Source of the DNA: Oscillospiraceae bacterium
GTDB lineage: Bacteria; Bacillota; Clostridia; Oscillospirales; Acutalibacteraceae
Length of the DNA stretch: 64,000 nt
Direction: 5' to 3'
Assembly: GCA_910574935.1 (NCBI GenBank)
Contig: CAJTCU010000004.1
Location: 1 to 64,000, forward strand
Part shown: one piece after another, positions 7,169 through 17,320 of the stretch
Position numbering within the stretch: position 1 is the stretch's first letter
Layout of the letters: each line of letters begins with the position of its first letter
Translations under genes and position numbers: made by a program
The notes under the pieces: generated by a model
Databases searched by the model: none
Told to the model about the DNA's origin: nothing
Seen by the model: the letters and a program-made list of their open reading frames with translations, nothing else

Positions 7169-8067
7169 ACACGCTTGCTTTTCAGCTCCCATTGTTTAAC
7201 ACCCTTTATTTCTTGATACATTTCCACATAGCTTTCAAATCTCGACCGGGCGATCTTCCCTTGCCGCAGGGCCTGTAGGACCGCGCATCCTTTTTCACAG
7301 GTATGGGAACAGGAAGTAAACTGGCAATCTTGGGCAAAGGCGGCGATCTCTCGAAAACCAAGGACCAGCCGCTCCTTATCTGTCAGCTGATACCGCTCCA
7401 AATCGAAAGTGGAAAAACCCGGCGTGTCTGCCACATAGCCGCTTTCCAACTTATAGAACTCTACCTGCCGGGTGGTATGCCGACCCCGCCCCAACTTTTG
7501 GCTGATCTCTCCTGTAGTTAACTTTAACCCAGGAAAAACCGCGTTAAGCAGGGTGGATTTTCCCACACCGGAATTTCCGATAAAGGCGGAGACCTTCCCC
7601 TGTAGCAGGACTCGGACCCGTTCTACCCCAACGCCAGTCTTGGAAGAAGCAACACAGCAGTCGATGCCCGCCATGTGATAAGCATCTTCTAACGGCTCCA
7701 CACCGCCCAAGTCGGCCTTGGTAAGAACCACTACAGGACAGATACCTTTCAGCTCGGCGGCGGCAATCGTCTTATCAATAAGAAAGGTATTAGCCCCAGG
7801 TTCTTGTACTGATGCCACAATAAACAGCTGGTCCAAATTAGCTACCGGAGGACGAATCAAGTGGTTTCTTCGAGGTAGAATCTTCGCCAGCGCACCTGCG
7901 CCATTCTCTTCTACCAAAACCACTACCCGGTCACCAGCGCAGGGAGAAATCTTCTCTTTGCGAAATCTCCCCCGGGCCGTGCAGGTATACAGCCCTAAAT
8001 CCGTCTCCACTGTATAAAAGCCGCCCACACATTTGCGCACAAATCCTTCTATTTCCATTTGCCCCAC
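7165..8067 (-). CDS. rsgA: Ribosome small-subunit-dependent GTPase A
   Basis: A circularly permuted GTPase that matures the 30S subunit. It has an N-terminal OB fold, then G4 (LTKAD), G1 (GNSGVGKSTLLNAV) and G3 (DTPGFS) in permuted order, and a C-terminal zinc finger with Cys and His ligands (CQFTSCSHTCEKGC). Length 300 aa is normal. The GTG at 8067 has GAGGAA spaced 7 nt; the ATG nine bases later is an alternative. It follows the prkC stop by 2 nt, so translation is probably coupled. Confidence 0.94.
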   Translation of the reverse strand: MGQMEIEGFVRKCVGGFYTVETDLGLYTCTARGRFRKEKISPCAGDRVVVLVEENGAGALAKILPRRNHLIRPPVANLDQLFIVASVQEPGANTFLIDKTIAAAELKGICPVVVLTKADLGGVEPLEDAYHMAGIDCCVASSKTGVGVERVRVLLQGKVSAFIGNSGVGKSTLLNAVFPGLKLTTGEISQKLGRGRHTTRQVEFYKLESGYVADTPGFSTFDLERYQLTDKERLVLGFREIAAFAQDCQFTSCSHTCEKGCAVLQALRQGKIARSRFESYVEMYQEIKGVKQWELKSKRV

Positions 8068-8069
8068 GA

Positions 8070-10124
8070 TTATTCCTCAGAGGTGGAGTTATCAGAGCTA
8101 CCTCCATCCTCGCTGCTGGAAGGGTCAGGGTTATTGTCAGGGGGCGCAAATTCATTGGTCCGTTCTATAATGACCTCTTGGGTATCGAAATTAAAGGTAA
8201 GGTACATATAGTCCTCGCCGTTCAAATTTACTACCACCGTATCCTGGCCCGAGGTTCCACTGAAGCTTAAGGTATAAGTCCCCGCATAGGTGGGATTAAT
8301 CGGCTCGTTGATAACTACAACGCCGTTGCGGTACACCTTGAGGTCAAGATCCTGGTCCACATTGGGCAGGGTAATGTCTTTAGTAAGGCTCTTGGTTGCA
8401 CCTTTACCAGAACTGATTACAATATCCACCGTAGCCCCCTCTGAAACCTCGGAACCCGGGGTTGGGTTGGTACTGATCACTGTATCTGCCGGCTCAATAC
8501 TCGTATCGTCTGTCTTGACACTGCCTATCTCCAACTTCTTTTCCCGCAATAAGGCTTCCACCTCGTGGCGGCTCTTACCCACCAGGTCCTCTGGTACATG
8601 AACCTTCTTTGTAGCAGGCCCTTTGCTGACCTTTACAGTGATAGTAGAGCCCACATCTACCATCGTATCTTTTTGAGGGTCGGTAGCCACCACATTGCCA
8701 ATCTTCACCTCGTCGTCCGCCACATTCTCTGTCTTGAACTTCAAGTCCATCTCTTTTAACAGCGCAATGGCGTCCGCCTGGGAATAGTTGATGATATCCG
8801 GTACTCGCACCTGTTCGATTTTTCCGTTAACCAACAGCTCGATCTCGTATCCCTTTTTCACCGAAATACCCGCCTCGGGGGTCTGTTTCATCACTTCTCC
8901 CGGCTGTAAGTCGGGGTCATTGCCCTCTGTGCGCTTAAACTTAAAGTTCTCAGAATACTGGGGATTGTTTAAAATGCTGTCATAAAGCTCCCCCTTAAAG
9001 TTTGGCACCTCCACCTGTTCATCCTCCGGAGGGGACAGCAGAGTATCCCAGTTGTTCATCAGCACTACCGCGCCCACCGCCAGCAGGATGATAATGGCCG
9101 CAGCAACGATCCCCTTTACCACCATGGCCCCCCGGGCGCCCCGTTGGGACCGCACATATTCTTCCTCATACTCATAGCTGTCATTATATGCGGGGGTGAA
9201 GCGCGCAGAGTCATAGGACTCTAAATTGCGGGCCGCATTGGAATTTGAACTGTAGCTAGCCCGGCCTGACTGTAAATCATAGTGGAACACCATGCCAGGG
9301 TTGCGCCGGAAGCGCTCCAGATCGTCCAGCATTTCACCGGCAGACTGGAAGCGGTCTACAGGATTTTTTTCCATGGCCTTTATAGTGATCTGCTCCAGAC
9401 CTCTGGGGAGGTTGGGGTTCAGCTCTCGGGGCATCACTGGCTTGGCTTGAAGCTGCATCAACGCCACAGATACCGCATTGTCCGCTACAAAAGGCAGCTG
9501 GCCGGTAATCATCTCGTAAAGCATTACACCTACGGAGTAAATGTCAGCCTTGTCAGTGATATAATCCCCCCTGGCCTGCTCTGGGGCAATATAGTGTACA
9601 GAACCAATAGCCTTGTCGGTCATGGTTTGGGTCTCGCTCTGAGAGAACCGGGCGATGCCAAAATCCGTCACCTTAATCGTGCCGTCCTGTAACAGCATGA
9701 CATTCTGGGGTTTAATGTCCCGATGGATGATCCCTTTTTCGTGGGCGTGTTCTAGGGCCATCAAAATCTGCACCGTAAAGTGTAGAGCCTCATCCAGCCG
9801 GAGTACCTGTTCCTGCTCGATATACTGCTTTAGGGTAATGCCGTCAATGTACTCCATCACGATATATTGTAGCCGGTCTCCAAAGCTGACGTCAAACACG
9901 TCCACAATGTTGGGATGAGACAGCACGGTTATGGCTTTTGCCTCATTGCGAAACCGCCGAAGAAAATCACTATTATCGGAAAATTCTTCTTTTAGAATTT
10001 TGATGGCAACCCAGCGGTCCTCGACCCGGTCATAGGCCCGGTATACATAGGCCATGCCCCCCACGCCTACCAAATCATGTATTTCATATTTGCCGTCTAG
10101 TCGTTTGCCAATAAACCTATCCAT
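8070..10124 (-). CDS. prkC: Membrane Ser/Thr protein kinase with PASTA repeats
   Basis: A eukaryotic-type kinase that senses peptidoglycan fragments and phosphorylates translation and cell-wall proteins. The kinase domain covers about residues 11-270, with the glycine loop VGVGGMAYVY, the lysine in VAIKIL, HRDIKPQNV and DFG (VTDFGIAR). A transmembrane helix at about 335-357 follows a basic juxtamembrane region. Outside are three PASTA repeats beginning near VPNFKG, VPDIINY and VPEDLVGKS, then a C-terminal beta-rich region of about 100 aa and a Ser/Asp/Glu-rich tail. It lies 16 nt downstream of the cognate phosphatase gene. 684 aa is typical. Confidence 0.95.
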   Translation of the reverse strand: MDRFIGKRLDGKYEIHDLVGVGGMAYVYRAYDRVEDRWVAIKILKEEFSDNSDFLRRFRNEAKAITVLSHPNIVDVFDVSFGDRLQYIVMEYIDGITLKQYIEQEQVLRLDEALHFTVQILMALEHAHEKGIIHRDIKPQNVMLLQDGTIKVTDFGIARFSQSETQTMTDKAIGSVHYIAPEQARGDYITDKADIYSVGVMLYEMITGQLPFVADNAVSVALMQLQAKPVMPRELNPNLPRGLEQITIKAMEKNPVDRFQSAGEMLDDLERFRRNPGMVFHYDLQSGRASYSSNSNAARNLESYDSARFTPAYNDSYEYEEEYVRSQRGARGAMVVKGIVAAAIIILLAVGAVVLMNNWDTLLSPPEDEQVEVPNFKGELYDSILNNPQYSENFKFKRTEGNDPDLQPGEVMKQTPEAGISVKKGYEIELLVNGKIEQVRVPDIINYSQADAIALLKEMDLKFKTENVADDEVKIGNVVATDPQKDTMVDVGSTITVKVSKGPATKKVHVPEDLVGKSRHEVEALLREKKLEIGSVKTDDTSIEPADTVISTNPTPGSEVSEGATVDIVISSGKGATKSLTKDITLPNVDQDLDLKVYRNGVVVINEPINPTYAGTYTLSFSGTSGQDTVVVNLNGEDYMYLTFNFDTQEVIIERTNEFAPPDNNPDPSSSEDGGSSDNSTSEE

Positions 10125-10140
10125 ATTTTACCTCTCTGTT

Positions 10141-10878
10141 TCAGGAATTGTTAACCACAGCAATGGTAATATTATCCGAGCCGCCACATTTTACGGCATA
10201 TTCAATCAACCTGGAAGCCAACTCGCTTCCGTCGTGGCCGTGGTTCTTAATGTACTCCTCCATCAGGCTGTCCTCCATATAATTGGTCAAACCATCTGTG
10301 CATGCCAAGGCAATATCGCCGGGGTGAAAGTCCCACACGGCATAATCTGCCGATACCTGGTCATGTACACCCAAGACCCGGGTAATTATGTTCCGGCGTG
10401 GGTGGGTTCTGGCCTCTGCCTTGGTAATCTGTCCAAAGTTTACTAGGTCCTGCACATAGGAGTGGTCCATAGTCAGCTGGCTCAAACCGTTCTGGTTCAT
10501 CAGGTAGGCACGGCTGTCACCCACATGAGCCACATGCAGTCTATTCTCAGCAGCCAAAATCACCACCGCCGTAGTGCCCATGCCCCGCAGCTCTGACTGC
10601 TGAAGAGACTTTTGGTAAATGGCTAAGTTGGCCTGGCCAATGGCATTAAGAATTAAACTTTTCAGATTCCCCTGGCCAGCACCTTGGGTATACTTGCTCT
10701 TCAACTGTTCTTCTATGCATTCAGTCGCTATGGCGCTGGCTATATTTCCTCCATTAGCGCCTCCCATACCATCACACACCACCGCCCAGGCGCCACTGTT
10801 TGAAAATGTTCCGCACCGGCAGGCGTCCTGGTTCGAACTGCGTACCGCGCCGGTATCCGTGGCAAAATCAACCCTCAT
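10141..10878 (-). CDS. prpC: PP2C-family Ser/Thr phosphatase
   Basis: Dephosphorylates PrkC and its targets; Mn/Mg-dependent. PP2C metal-binding motifs are in order: VRSSNQD, VCDGMGGANGG, HVGDSRAYL, and later LACTDGLTNY with GGSDNITIAVV at the C-terminus. I start at the ATG at 10878 (MRVDFATDTG), which has AGGAGG 8 nt upstream; the longer frame's extra six codons contain that ribosome-binding site. The start overlaps the rlmN 3' end by 11 nt. 245 aa is the family's normal length. Confidence 0.94.
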   Translation of the reverse strand: MRVDFATDTGAVRSSNQDACRCGTFSNSGAWAVVCDGMGGANGGNIASAIATECIEEQLKSKYTQGAGQGNLKSLILNAIGQANLAIYQKSLQQSELRGMGTTAVVILAAENRLHVAHVGDSRAYLMNQNGLSQLTMDHSYVQDLVNFGQITKAEARTHPRRNIITRVLGVHDQVSADYAVWDFHPGDIALACTDGLTNYMEDSLMEEYIKNHGHDGSELASRLIEYAVKCGGSDNITIAVVNNS

Positions 10879-11911
10879 ATCCATCCCCTCCTTCATGTTT
10901 TCTTCGAAGTTGTCCGCAGGAAGCTTCTATATCAGAGCCTAAGGTCCTGCGCACCGTGGCCGTGCACCCAGCCCTTTCCAAAATAGCCACAAACCTTTTT
11001 TGCTGCTGAGGTTTGCTTTTCTGATACCCCGCACCAGTCACGTCATTGACTGGAATCAGATTCACATGAGCAGGCATCCCCCGCAGTTTCGCCGCCAGTT
11101 CTCGGGCGCACCAGTCCATATCGTTCACGCCGCTGATCATTGCATATTCAAAGGAAATTCTACGCCCCGTTTCCCGAGCATAGTGCCGGCAGGCCCTTAA
11201 TAATTCTTCCATATTCCAACGCCGGTTTACCGGCATGGTCCGCACCCGAATCTCATCATTAGGCGCGTGTAGAGATACTGACAGAGTTAACTGTAATTTC
11301 TTTTCCGCTAAATCATATATTTTATCTACCAAACCGCAGGTGGATAGCGAAATATGCCGCATTCCAATATTCATCCCTTTTGGATCCGTAACCAGACGCA
11401 AAAACCGCAGGACATTTTCGTAATTATCCAAAGGTTCTCCCATTCCCATAAGCACAATATTAGCAACCCGCTCGTTTGCCTCTATCTGAACCGCCTGCAC
11501 TTGGCTTAGCATCTCTGAAGGCAATAGATTACGGGAAAAACCACTACGGCCAGTGGCGCAGAAAGAACAGTTCATCTTACAACCCACCTGGGTGGAGATG
11601 CAAACCGAAATACCATGATGGTAACGCATGAGCACTGATTCCACCAGTTCGCCATCATTCATGCGAAACAGGAACTTCATGGTACCGTCCTTAGAGGTCT
11701 GTTTCCGGACAGTCTCCGCCCAAGTGATCTCATATCGTTCTGCCAGTTGGAGCCGCAAGTCCTTAGAAAGATCTGTCATATCTTCAAAACTCTTTGCTCC
11801 CCGGTGCAACCAGCGATATACCTGCTTTGCCCGAAATTTTGGCAGTCCGGCGCTAAGAAATTCCTCTTGCAATTCCAGAAGCGTCCTAGATTTAACGTCC
11901 GCCTTCTTCAC
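10868..11911 (-). CDS. rlmN: Dual-specificity 23S rRNA/tRNA adenine-C2 methyltransferase RlmN
   Basis: Radical-SAM enzyme methylating A2503 of 23S rRNA and A37 of some tRNAs. The cluster motif CKMNCSFC follows ISTQVGC, and further conserved segments are NIVLMGMGEPLDNY and SVSLHAPNDEIR. The second catalytic cysteine lies in the C-terminal RRTLGSDIEASCGQL. The frame can be extended to 11962, but the GTG at 11911 (giving MKKADVKSRTLLELQ) matches the family's usual start and avoids a 41-nt overlap with rsmB. A GGGG stretch precedes it. 347 aa. Confidence 0.93.
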   Translation of the reverse strand: MKKADVKSRTLLELQEEFLSAGLPKFRAKQVYRWLHRGAKSFEDMTDLSKDLRLQLAERYEITWAETVRKQTSKDGTMKFLFRMNDGELVESVLMRYHHGISVCISTQVGCKMNCSFCATGRSGFSRNLLPSEMLSQVQAVQIEANERVANIVLMGMGEPLDNYENVLRFLRLVTDPKGMNIGMRHISLSTCGLVDKIYDLAEKKLQLTLSVSLHAPNDEIRVRTMPVNRRWNMEELLRACRHYARETGRRISFEYAMISGVNDMDWCARELAAKLRGMPAHVNLIPVNDVTGAGYQKSKPQQQKRFVAILERAGCTATVRRTLGSDIEASCGQLRRKHEGGDGYEG

Positions 11912-11921
11912 AGCCGCGCCC

Positions 11922-13253
11922 CTATCCTTGTTTCTTTTGAAAAGCCGCCGCAAAAAAACCATCCGAGGCCCCAGTGAAGGGCGTCATGGTCAGCATATAA
12001 GGCGGCTCGACGACGCAACGCGTCACTTCCAAATCGATATTCATCGCTTCAAAGTCGTTATTTTCCTGTAAAAAACGTTCCGCTACCTCCCTATTTTCCG
12101 CTGGGTTTAGCGTACAGGTAGAGTAAACCAACACACCACCAGATTTCAATGCACGGGATGCTTGGAGCAGAATATTATACTGTAGCTTAGGCAGATCACG
12201 GATCTCTGCCAATGGCCGGTAGCGGATCTCCGGCTTGCGCCGGATCACCCCAAAGCCAGAGCAAGGTACATCACATAGTATTCGATCAAACCGGGGAAAA
12301 TTCTGAAACCCCTTGAATGCGTCGTTTACACTAGCCTCAACATGGTCAAGTCCCAGACGTCTTGCACCATCTCGTATAAGGCGGACCCGACTTTCGTATA
12401 AATCAAAGGCATATATCCTTCCGCCAGGTGCTTCCTGAGCTAATGTAAAGCTCTTTCCTCCAGGCGCCGCGCAGCAGTCACAGATTATATCGCTGGGGTT
12501 AGGCGCAAGAATTTGACATATCATCTGAGCGGACAAGTCCTGCACATGAAACAGCCCTTCTTGAAAAGCCGCCAGATGGGCAGGGGCGCCACAGCCACGC
12601 AAAATTGCGGCGTAATCCATATTTTCTATTAGATCAAGCTCCATCCCACCTGCTTCGAGCTGAGCTTTCAGCTGTTGGGGCGTTGCTTTCATTTTGTTAA
12701 TCCGCACATACAGCGCCGGTTTTTCCATAAGGCTTTCCAACAAGCTTCTGGTAAACTCATCCCCATAGCTCTGCTGCCATAGTCCAATAAGTTCCTGAGG
12801 AACCCCATACCGTAGACTCCTTGCCCTTAGACTATCCCCATCTGGCGGTTTGATCTGTTCCTTCCTGCGTATCAGTCCCCGCAGCACACCATTTACAAAT
12901 CCGGAAAACTGCGCTTTCTCCATATTTTTAAGGGCATTTACTGTCTCATTAACCGCCGCGGCGTCTGGTACACGGTCTAAAAACAGAATTTGATAAGCAC
13001 CACAGCGTAAAGCCGCTTGTACGGTAGGGTCTAGTTTCTTCCTCGGATCCTTTAGGCACTGGGAGAGATAATAGTCCAAAGTGATCCGGCGCTCCAGGAC
13101 CCCATAGACAATGGCTGAAGCAAGCGCTCCATCTCGACTGTCTAGGCCGGAAGTGTTTAAAGCCTGGTCCAACACAATATTAGAATATCCATTTTGTCTG
13201 TGGATCTGCAAAAGCGCTCGTAACGCCACATCTCTGGCTGTCTGTTTCTTCAT
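11922..13253 (-). CDS. rsmB: 16S rRNA cytosine-967-C5 methyltransferase RsmB
   Basis: An N-terminal NusB-like RNA-binding domain (about 1-130) is followed by a Rossmann methyltransferase. The SAM-binding motif is CCAAPGGKSFTLAQ, one catalytic cysteine lies in DVPCSGFGVIRRKPEIR, and the other in YSTCTLNPAEN. 443 aa is typical. It stands between fmt and rlmN as in most Firmicutes. Confidence 0.94.
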   Translation of the reverse strand: MKKQTARDVALRALLQIHRQNGYSNIVLDQALNTSGLDSRDGALASAIVYGVLERRITLDYYLSQCLKDPRKKLDPTVQAALRCGAYQILFLDRVPDAAAVNETVNALKNMEKAQFSGFVNGVLRGLIRRKEQIKPPDGDSLRARSLRYGVPQELIGLWQQSYGDEFTRSLLESLMEKPALYVRINKMKATPQQLKAQLEAGGMELDLIENMDYAAILRGCGAPAHLAAFQEGLFHVQDLSAQMICQILAPNPSDIICDCCAAPGGKSFTLAQEAPGGRIYAFDLYESRVRLIRDGARRLGLDHVEASVNDAFKGFQNFPRFDRILCDVPCSGFGVIRRKPEIRYRPLAEIRDLPKLQYNILLQASRALKSGGVLVYSTCTLNPAENREVAERFLQENNDFEAMNIDLEVTRCVVEPPYMLTMTPFTGASDGFFAAAFQKKQG

Positions 13254-13316
13254 TCAAATATTCCTTACGCCCAGCGCTGTGAAGTTATACCACTTTGCAG
13301 CGCTGCGTATTCTTCT

Positions 13317-14237
13317 CTATTGAAATTCCGCTTCTTCCAAGGAATGTCCCACCAGGTATTCCCGGCCACCCATCCGCTTACCATTTTCTGTTTGTAGCTC
13401 CACAATACGCAAGGCCTGCTGACCACAAGATACCATCATTTCCCCATTTTGAACATATACGCGGCCTGGCGGCAGGTCATTTCCCTCAATTACTCGCGAA
13501 CTTAATAGTTTTAAGCGCTTTCCATTTAACATAGCTATTGCGCAGGGCCAGGGGTTTAAGCCACGAATCTGGTCATGGAGTATTTGCGCAGGCAGGGTCC
13601 AGTCTAGAACAGACATCTCTTTTTTCAACATAGGTGCTAACGTTGCCTGCGCTTCGTCCTGGGGTATTGGGGCTAAACATCCTAAATTTAAATAATCCAA
13701 TGTTTCCACCAGCAGTTTTGCGCCCAATATTTTCAGCCGATCAAACAGCTCTCCAGCGGTTTCCTCCTGCCCCACTGTCACTTCAGCTTTTAGCAGTATA
13801 TCGCCGGTATCCATACCTTCAGCCATATACATAGTGGTCACGCCTGTGGTGGATTCTCCATTGAGTACAGCCCACTGTATGGGTGCAGCGCCCCGGTATT
13901 TGGGAAGCAGCGAACCATGAACATTGATACACCCCAGCTTGGGCATAGCTAGTACCTCCCGAGGGAGCATCTTCCCATAGGCTACCACCACGATCACATC
14001 TGCGGAAAGACGGGCTATTTCCTCTTGAACTGCTCTATCCCGCAATGTATCTGGCTGATAAACAGGCAGCCCCTGCCGCAAGGCAAGTTCCTTTACAGGA
14101 GGAGCTTGCAGCTTGTGCCCCCGTCCCTTGGGACGATCTGGCTGTGTAAACACGCCACATATGGTATAACCATGAACAATCAGACTTTCCAGCGTTGGAA
14201 CAGCAAAGTCCGGGGTGCCCATAAAGATAATCCGCAT
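13317..14237 (-). CDS. fmt: Methionyl-tRNA formyltransferase
   Basis: Formylates initiator Met-tRNA using 10-formyltetrahydrofolate. It begins MRIIFMGTPDFAVPTLESL and has the signature CINVHGSLLPKYRGAAPIQWA, whose Asn, His and later Asp (GMDTGDILL) are catalytic. The C-terminal OB-fold tRNA-binding domain is present (NPWPCAIAMLNGKRLKLL). I start at the ATG at 14237 because the additional 19 upstream codons do not resemble the family. 306 aa. It is next to def, the gene that removes the same formyl group. Confidence 0.95.
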   Translation of the reverse strand: MRIIFMGTPDFAVPTLESLIVHGYTICGVFTQPDRPKGRGHKLQAPPVKELALRQGLPVYQPDTLRDRAVQEEIARLSADVIVVVAYGKMLPREVLAMPKLGCINVHGSLLPKYRGAAPIQWAVLNGESTTGVTTMYMAEGMDTGDILLKAEVTVGQEETAGELFDRLKILGAKLLVETLDYLNLGCLAPIPQDEAQATLAPMLKKEMSVLDWTLPAQILHDQIRGLNPWPCAIAMLNGKRLKLLSSRVIEGNDLPPGRVYVQNGEMMVSCGQQALRIVELQTENGKRMGGREYLVGHSLEEAEFQ

Positions 14238-14373
14238 GGAGGTAAAACCGTTCCTTTCCACATTAAAATATTTAGAGTCTGCCCTGAAAAGCAACGCATC
14301 TTGGAAGTTATCTTTTTTATCGTCCCAACTTGATTTGTTGCTAGGGTACGCGCCGCAGGAAACTCCAGGCTTT

Positions 14374-14853
14374 CTAACTTTCTTTTAATGCCTCAATTTC
14401 CTCTGGGGTTAGCATACGACTGGCTCGTTTGGTAAAGACCACGCCATGCAAATGGTCGATTTCATGACAAAAAGCTCTGGCGCACAGTTCATCGCCGGTT
14501 ATTTCAAACCATTTTCCCTTTCGATTCTGGGCCTTAACAGTAACCTTCATAGGCCGGGTAACCATCCCCCATTCCTCTGGAAAGGACAAGCAGCCCTCAG
14601 GACCATCCTGTTCACCCTCTGTGGCGACAATTTCCGGATTAATTAGTTCAATGGGACCATCTCCCACATCCACAATGCAAATTTGCCGCAGCACCCCTAC
14701 CTGGGGACCTGCCAGCCCGGCGCCATTTGCCTGGCTCAGGGTCTCCTGCATATCGTCCAGCAGCTGGTGGAGCTTATCGTCAAACCTTTCTACCAGTCGA
14801 CACTCCTTATTTAGAATATCGTCTCCAACCTGCACTATGTTTCTAATTGCCAT
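14374..14853 (-). CDS. def: Peptide deformylase
   Basis: Removes the formyl group from nascent proteins. All three metal-site motifs are present: GAGLAGPQVG, EGCLSFP (Cys ligand) and HEIDHLHG (HExxH). I start at the ATG at 14853 (MAIRNIVQVGDD): AAAGGA is 9 nt upstream of it but immediately abuts the alternative ATG at 14862. 159 aa, type I-like. It lies 25 nt after the priA stop. Confidence 0.95.
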   Translation of the reverse strand: MAIRNIVQVGDDILNKECRLVERFDDKLHQLLDDMQETLSQANGAGLAGPQVGVLRQICIVDVGDGPIELINPEIVATEGEQDGPEGCLSFPEEWGMVTRPMKVTVKAQNRKGKWFEITGDELCARAFCHEIDHLHGVVFTKRASRMLTPEEIEALKES

Positions 14854-14878
14854 TGTGACCATTCCTTTCTTGCATGGC

Positions 14879-17320
14879 TTATAATATTCGATTGGGATTG
14901 GGGTCCGCGTAAACGCTTACCTGTTGAAATTCCCTTTGCCCCGCAAAACGGGTAAGCAGCTGGGCCGTCATCTTTCGAAGCTCCGGGCTGTTTCTACATT
15001 TTATAATTAGTTTATAGCGGTACTTTCCAGAAACCCTTGCCACCGCTGCCGGCGAGGGCTGGAGCACACGCAGAGGCAAATTTGCAAATTCTCTCTCCGC
15101 TAAACCGCTGAACTGTTCCAAAAAATTTTGCGCTGCCTGACGGGTCAGCGCCTCTTCTGCACCCACAAAACCGATCACTAGCAGATCCACATAGGGCGGA
15201 TACAGCAGGGCCTTTCGATAAGCCAATTCCTCTTGGACAAAGCTAAAATAGTCCTGCTTTGCGGCTAAATGCAGCACAGAGTTCTCTGGTGTAAAGGTTT
15301 GAATAATGGCCCGCCCCGGATACTTTCCCCTTCCTGCCCGACCCACCACCTGAGTGAGCAGGTCGAAGGTACGTTCATTGCTGCGAAAATCATCATTATA
15401 TAAAGACTGGTCTGCTGATAGAACTCCCACCAGCGTTACATTTTCAAAATTAAGCCCTTTGGCCACCATCTGCGTACCCACCATAACCTGATACTCTCCC
15501 CGGGCGAAATCCTCTAAGCGCCGCTCTAAAGAGTACTTCGCTGAAACCGAATCGGTGTCCAGGCGCAGCACCTGTGCCTCGGGCAGCAGCTCCCGCAGTT
15601 GCTCCTCTGCTTTTTGGGTACCTAGCCCACGGAAGGTCAGGGTTTCTTGTCCACAGGAAGGACACTTTTTACTAACAGAGACAGAGTATCCGCAATAGTG
15701 GCACATCAAACGCCGGTTAGCGCTGTGGTAGGTCATAGAAATGCTGCAATGGGGACAGTTTACTACCTGACGGCAGGACCGGCAAGTAATAAAAGTATGG
15801 TACCCTCGTCGATTCAAAAGCAAAATAGACTGCTTTCCCTGAGCAAAATTATCTTGTAGGGCCTGGGCCAGGGTTTCTCCAATAGGCTTACCAGGAATGT
15901 CCTCCCAATTCATGTCTACCAGCTCGACTTCCGGTATCTTTGCAGTACCAAAACGGTTTGCTAGCTTATGGAAGAAAAACCGTCCTTCCTTGGCCAGGCG
16001 AAACGTCTCTATCGAAGGGGTTGCTGAAGAAAGCAAGCAAAAGGCTTTTGCAGATGCGCACCGGTACCGGGCTACTTCTCGGGCATCATAGCGGGGGCTG
16101 GCCTCTGATTTATACGTATGCTCCTGTTCTTCATCAATGACAATGAGGCCTAAATTCCGCACTGGAGCGAACACCGCAGAGCGGGTTCCCACTGCGATCT
16201 TCGCCTCGCCCCTGCGCACACGCTTCCACTCATCCATACGCTCTCCCAAAGAGAGACCACTATGAAATACTGCCACTTGGTCGCCAAAAATTTTTCCAAA
16301 CTGCCGCAGGGTCTGACTGGTTAAGGAGATCTCCGGCACCATAACGATGGCCCCCTGGCCCTGGGCCAGCACATATTCCATAAGCTTTAAAAAGACCGAG
16401 GTCTTTCCGCTGCCGGTCACGCCGTATAGCAGCGCACACCGGCTACCAGAACCCGACATTTCATACTCCTGTTTCAGTTCCTCCAAGATCTGCTGCTGAG
16501 CCAGAGAAAGCGTTAGTTCTTTCCCGTCTCCTTCCTGTACATAAGCCGTTTCCGGTCTGCGGTATACCTCATACTCAAAAATTTCTGCCGCGCCCTTATC
16601 TGCCAAAGCCTTTACCACGGAAGAAGAGGCTCCGGTAAAATAGCACAGCTCCTTTTCCGAAGCTTCTCCCACATCGGTTAATACTTGGTAGACTTCTTTT
16701 TGCCGAGAGCTCAGCTTGCCAGAAAAGCCATCTATAGGACGTACCATTTTGGTAAAGGCGTCCCGCATTTTGCTGGCAGCCATATTTACTTTACAAACGA
16801 TTCCTTTTTCCAGGAGCGCCAGAAACTCCGGGCACTCCCGGTTAATTCCCAGCGTACCAGAAAGCTTTTCAAAAGGCACCGCTCGACCTGCGGCCCGCAA
16901 AGCCATAATAATCTGCCAGGATAGACTGTCATAGCTTTCCCGGTCAAAATCGGTAAAGCCACTGCTTAGCACATAACTGTCTCTCACCCGGAATTGCAGC
17001 CCTGCGGGAATCATCAGCTTTACCGCCTCAAACAGCGTACAGTAACAGCGGTCTTTAAGCCACTGGGCCAGACCCAGCATTTCCTGGTCCAGCACAGGCT
17101 CCTTGTCCAGCAGAGAGTCCACCTGTTTCGGCTTTGTCATTAAATCGCCCTCTAGAGCAAATACCATACCAATGCGCTTTCGGTTTCCAGCGCCGAATGG
17201 CACCATTACCCGCATGCCTGGTACGATGTGCGCCCGAAAGGGTTCCGGCACCTGATAGGTGAACAGCTTGTCAAAATGATAGACTGTATTCTCTACCGCC
17301 ACCTGGACTAGTTCTGTCAT
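14879..17320 (-). CDS. priA: Primosomal replication-restart helicase PriA
   Basis: Recognises stalled forks and reloads the replicative helicase. It has an N-terminal 3'-end-binding domain, Walker A (YGVTGSGKTSVF), a DEEQEHTYK helicase box, and a zinc-binding insert with two sets of paired cysteines (CRSCRQVVNCPHC, MCHYCGYS, KKCPSCG). Next come GLGTQKAEEQL and the GRAGRG motif. 813 aa is normal. The ATG overlaps the rpoZ stop (ATGA). The coaBC gene often found between rpoZ and priA is absent. Confidence 0.96.
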   Translation of the reverse strand: MTELVQVAVENTVYHFDKLFTYQVPEPFRAHIVPGMRVMVPFGAGNRKRIGMVFALEGDLMTKPKQVDSLLDKEPVLDQEMLGLAQWLKDRCYCTLFEAVKLMIPAGLQFRVRDSYVLSSGFTDFDRESYDSLSWQIIMALRAAGRAVPFEKLSGTLGINRECPEFLALLEKGIVCKVNMAASKMRDAFTKMVRPIDGFSGKLSSRQKEVYQVLTDVGEASEKELCYFTGASSSVVKALADKGAAEIFEYEVYRRPETAYVQEGDGKELTLSLAQQQILEELKQEYEMSGSGSRCALLYGVTGSGKTSVFLKLMEYVLAQGQGAIVMVPEISLTSQTLRQFGKIFGDQVAVFHSGLSLGERMDEWKRVRRGEAKIAVGTRSAVFAPVRNLGLIVIDEEQEHTYKSEASPRYDAREVARYRCASAKAFCLLSSATPSIETFRLAKEGRFFFHKLANRFGTAKIPEVELVDMNWEDIPGKPIGETLAQALQDNFAQGKQSILLLNRRGYHTFITCRSCRQVVNCPHCSISMTYHSANRRLMCHYCGYSVSVSKKCPSCGQETLTFRGLGTQKAEEQLRELLPEAQVLRLDTDSVSAKYSLERRLEDFARGEYQVMVGTQMVAKGLNFENVTLVGVLSADQSLYNDDFRSNERTFDLLTQVVGRAGRGKYPGRAIIQTFTPENSVLHLAAKQDYFSFVQEELAYRKALLYPPYVDLLVIGFVGAEEALTRQAAQNFLEQFSGLAEREFANLPLRVLQPSPAAVARVSGKYRYKLIIKCRNSPELRKMTAQLLTRFAGQREFQQVSVYADPNPNRIL

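Noticed and set aside
10820-10835. GGTTCGAACT resembling a tRNA T-loop
   Set aside because: Lies within the prpC coding sequence without acceptor or anticodon arms.
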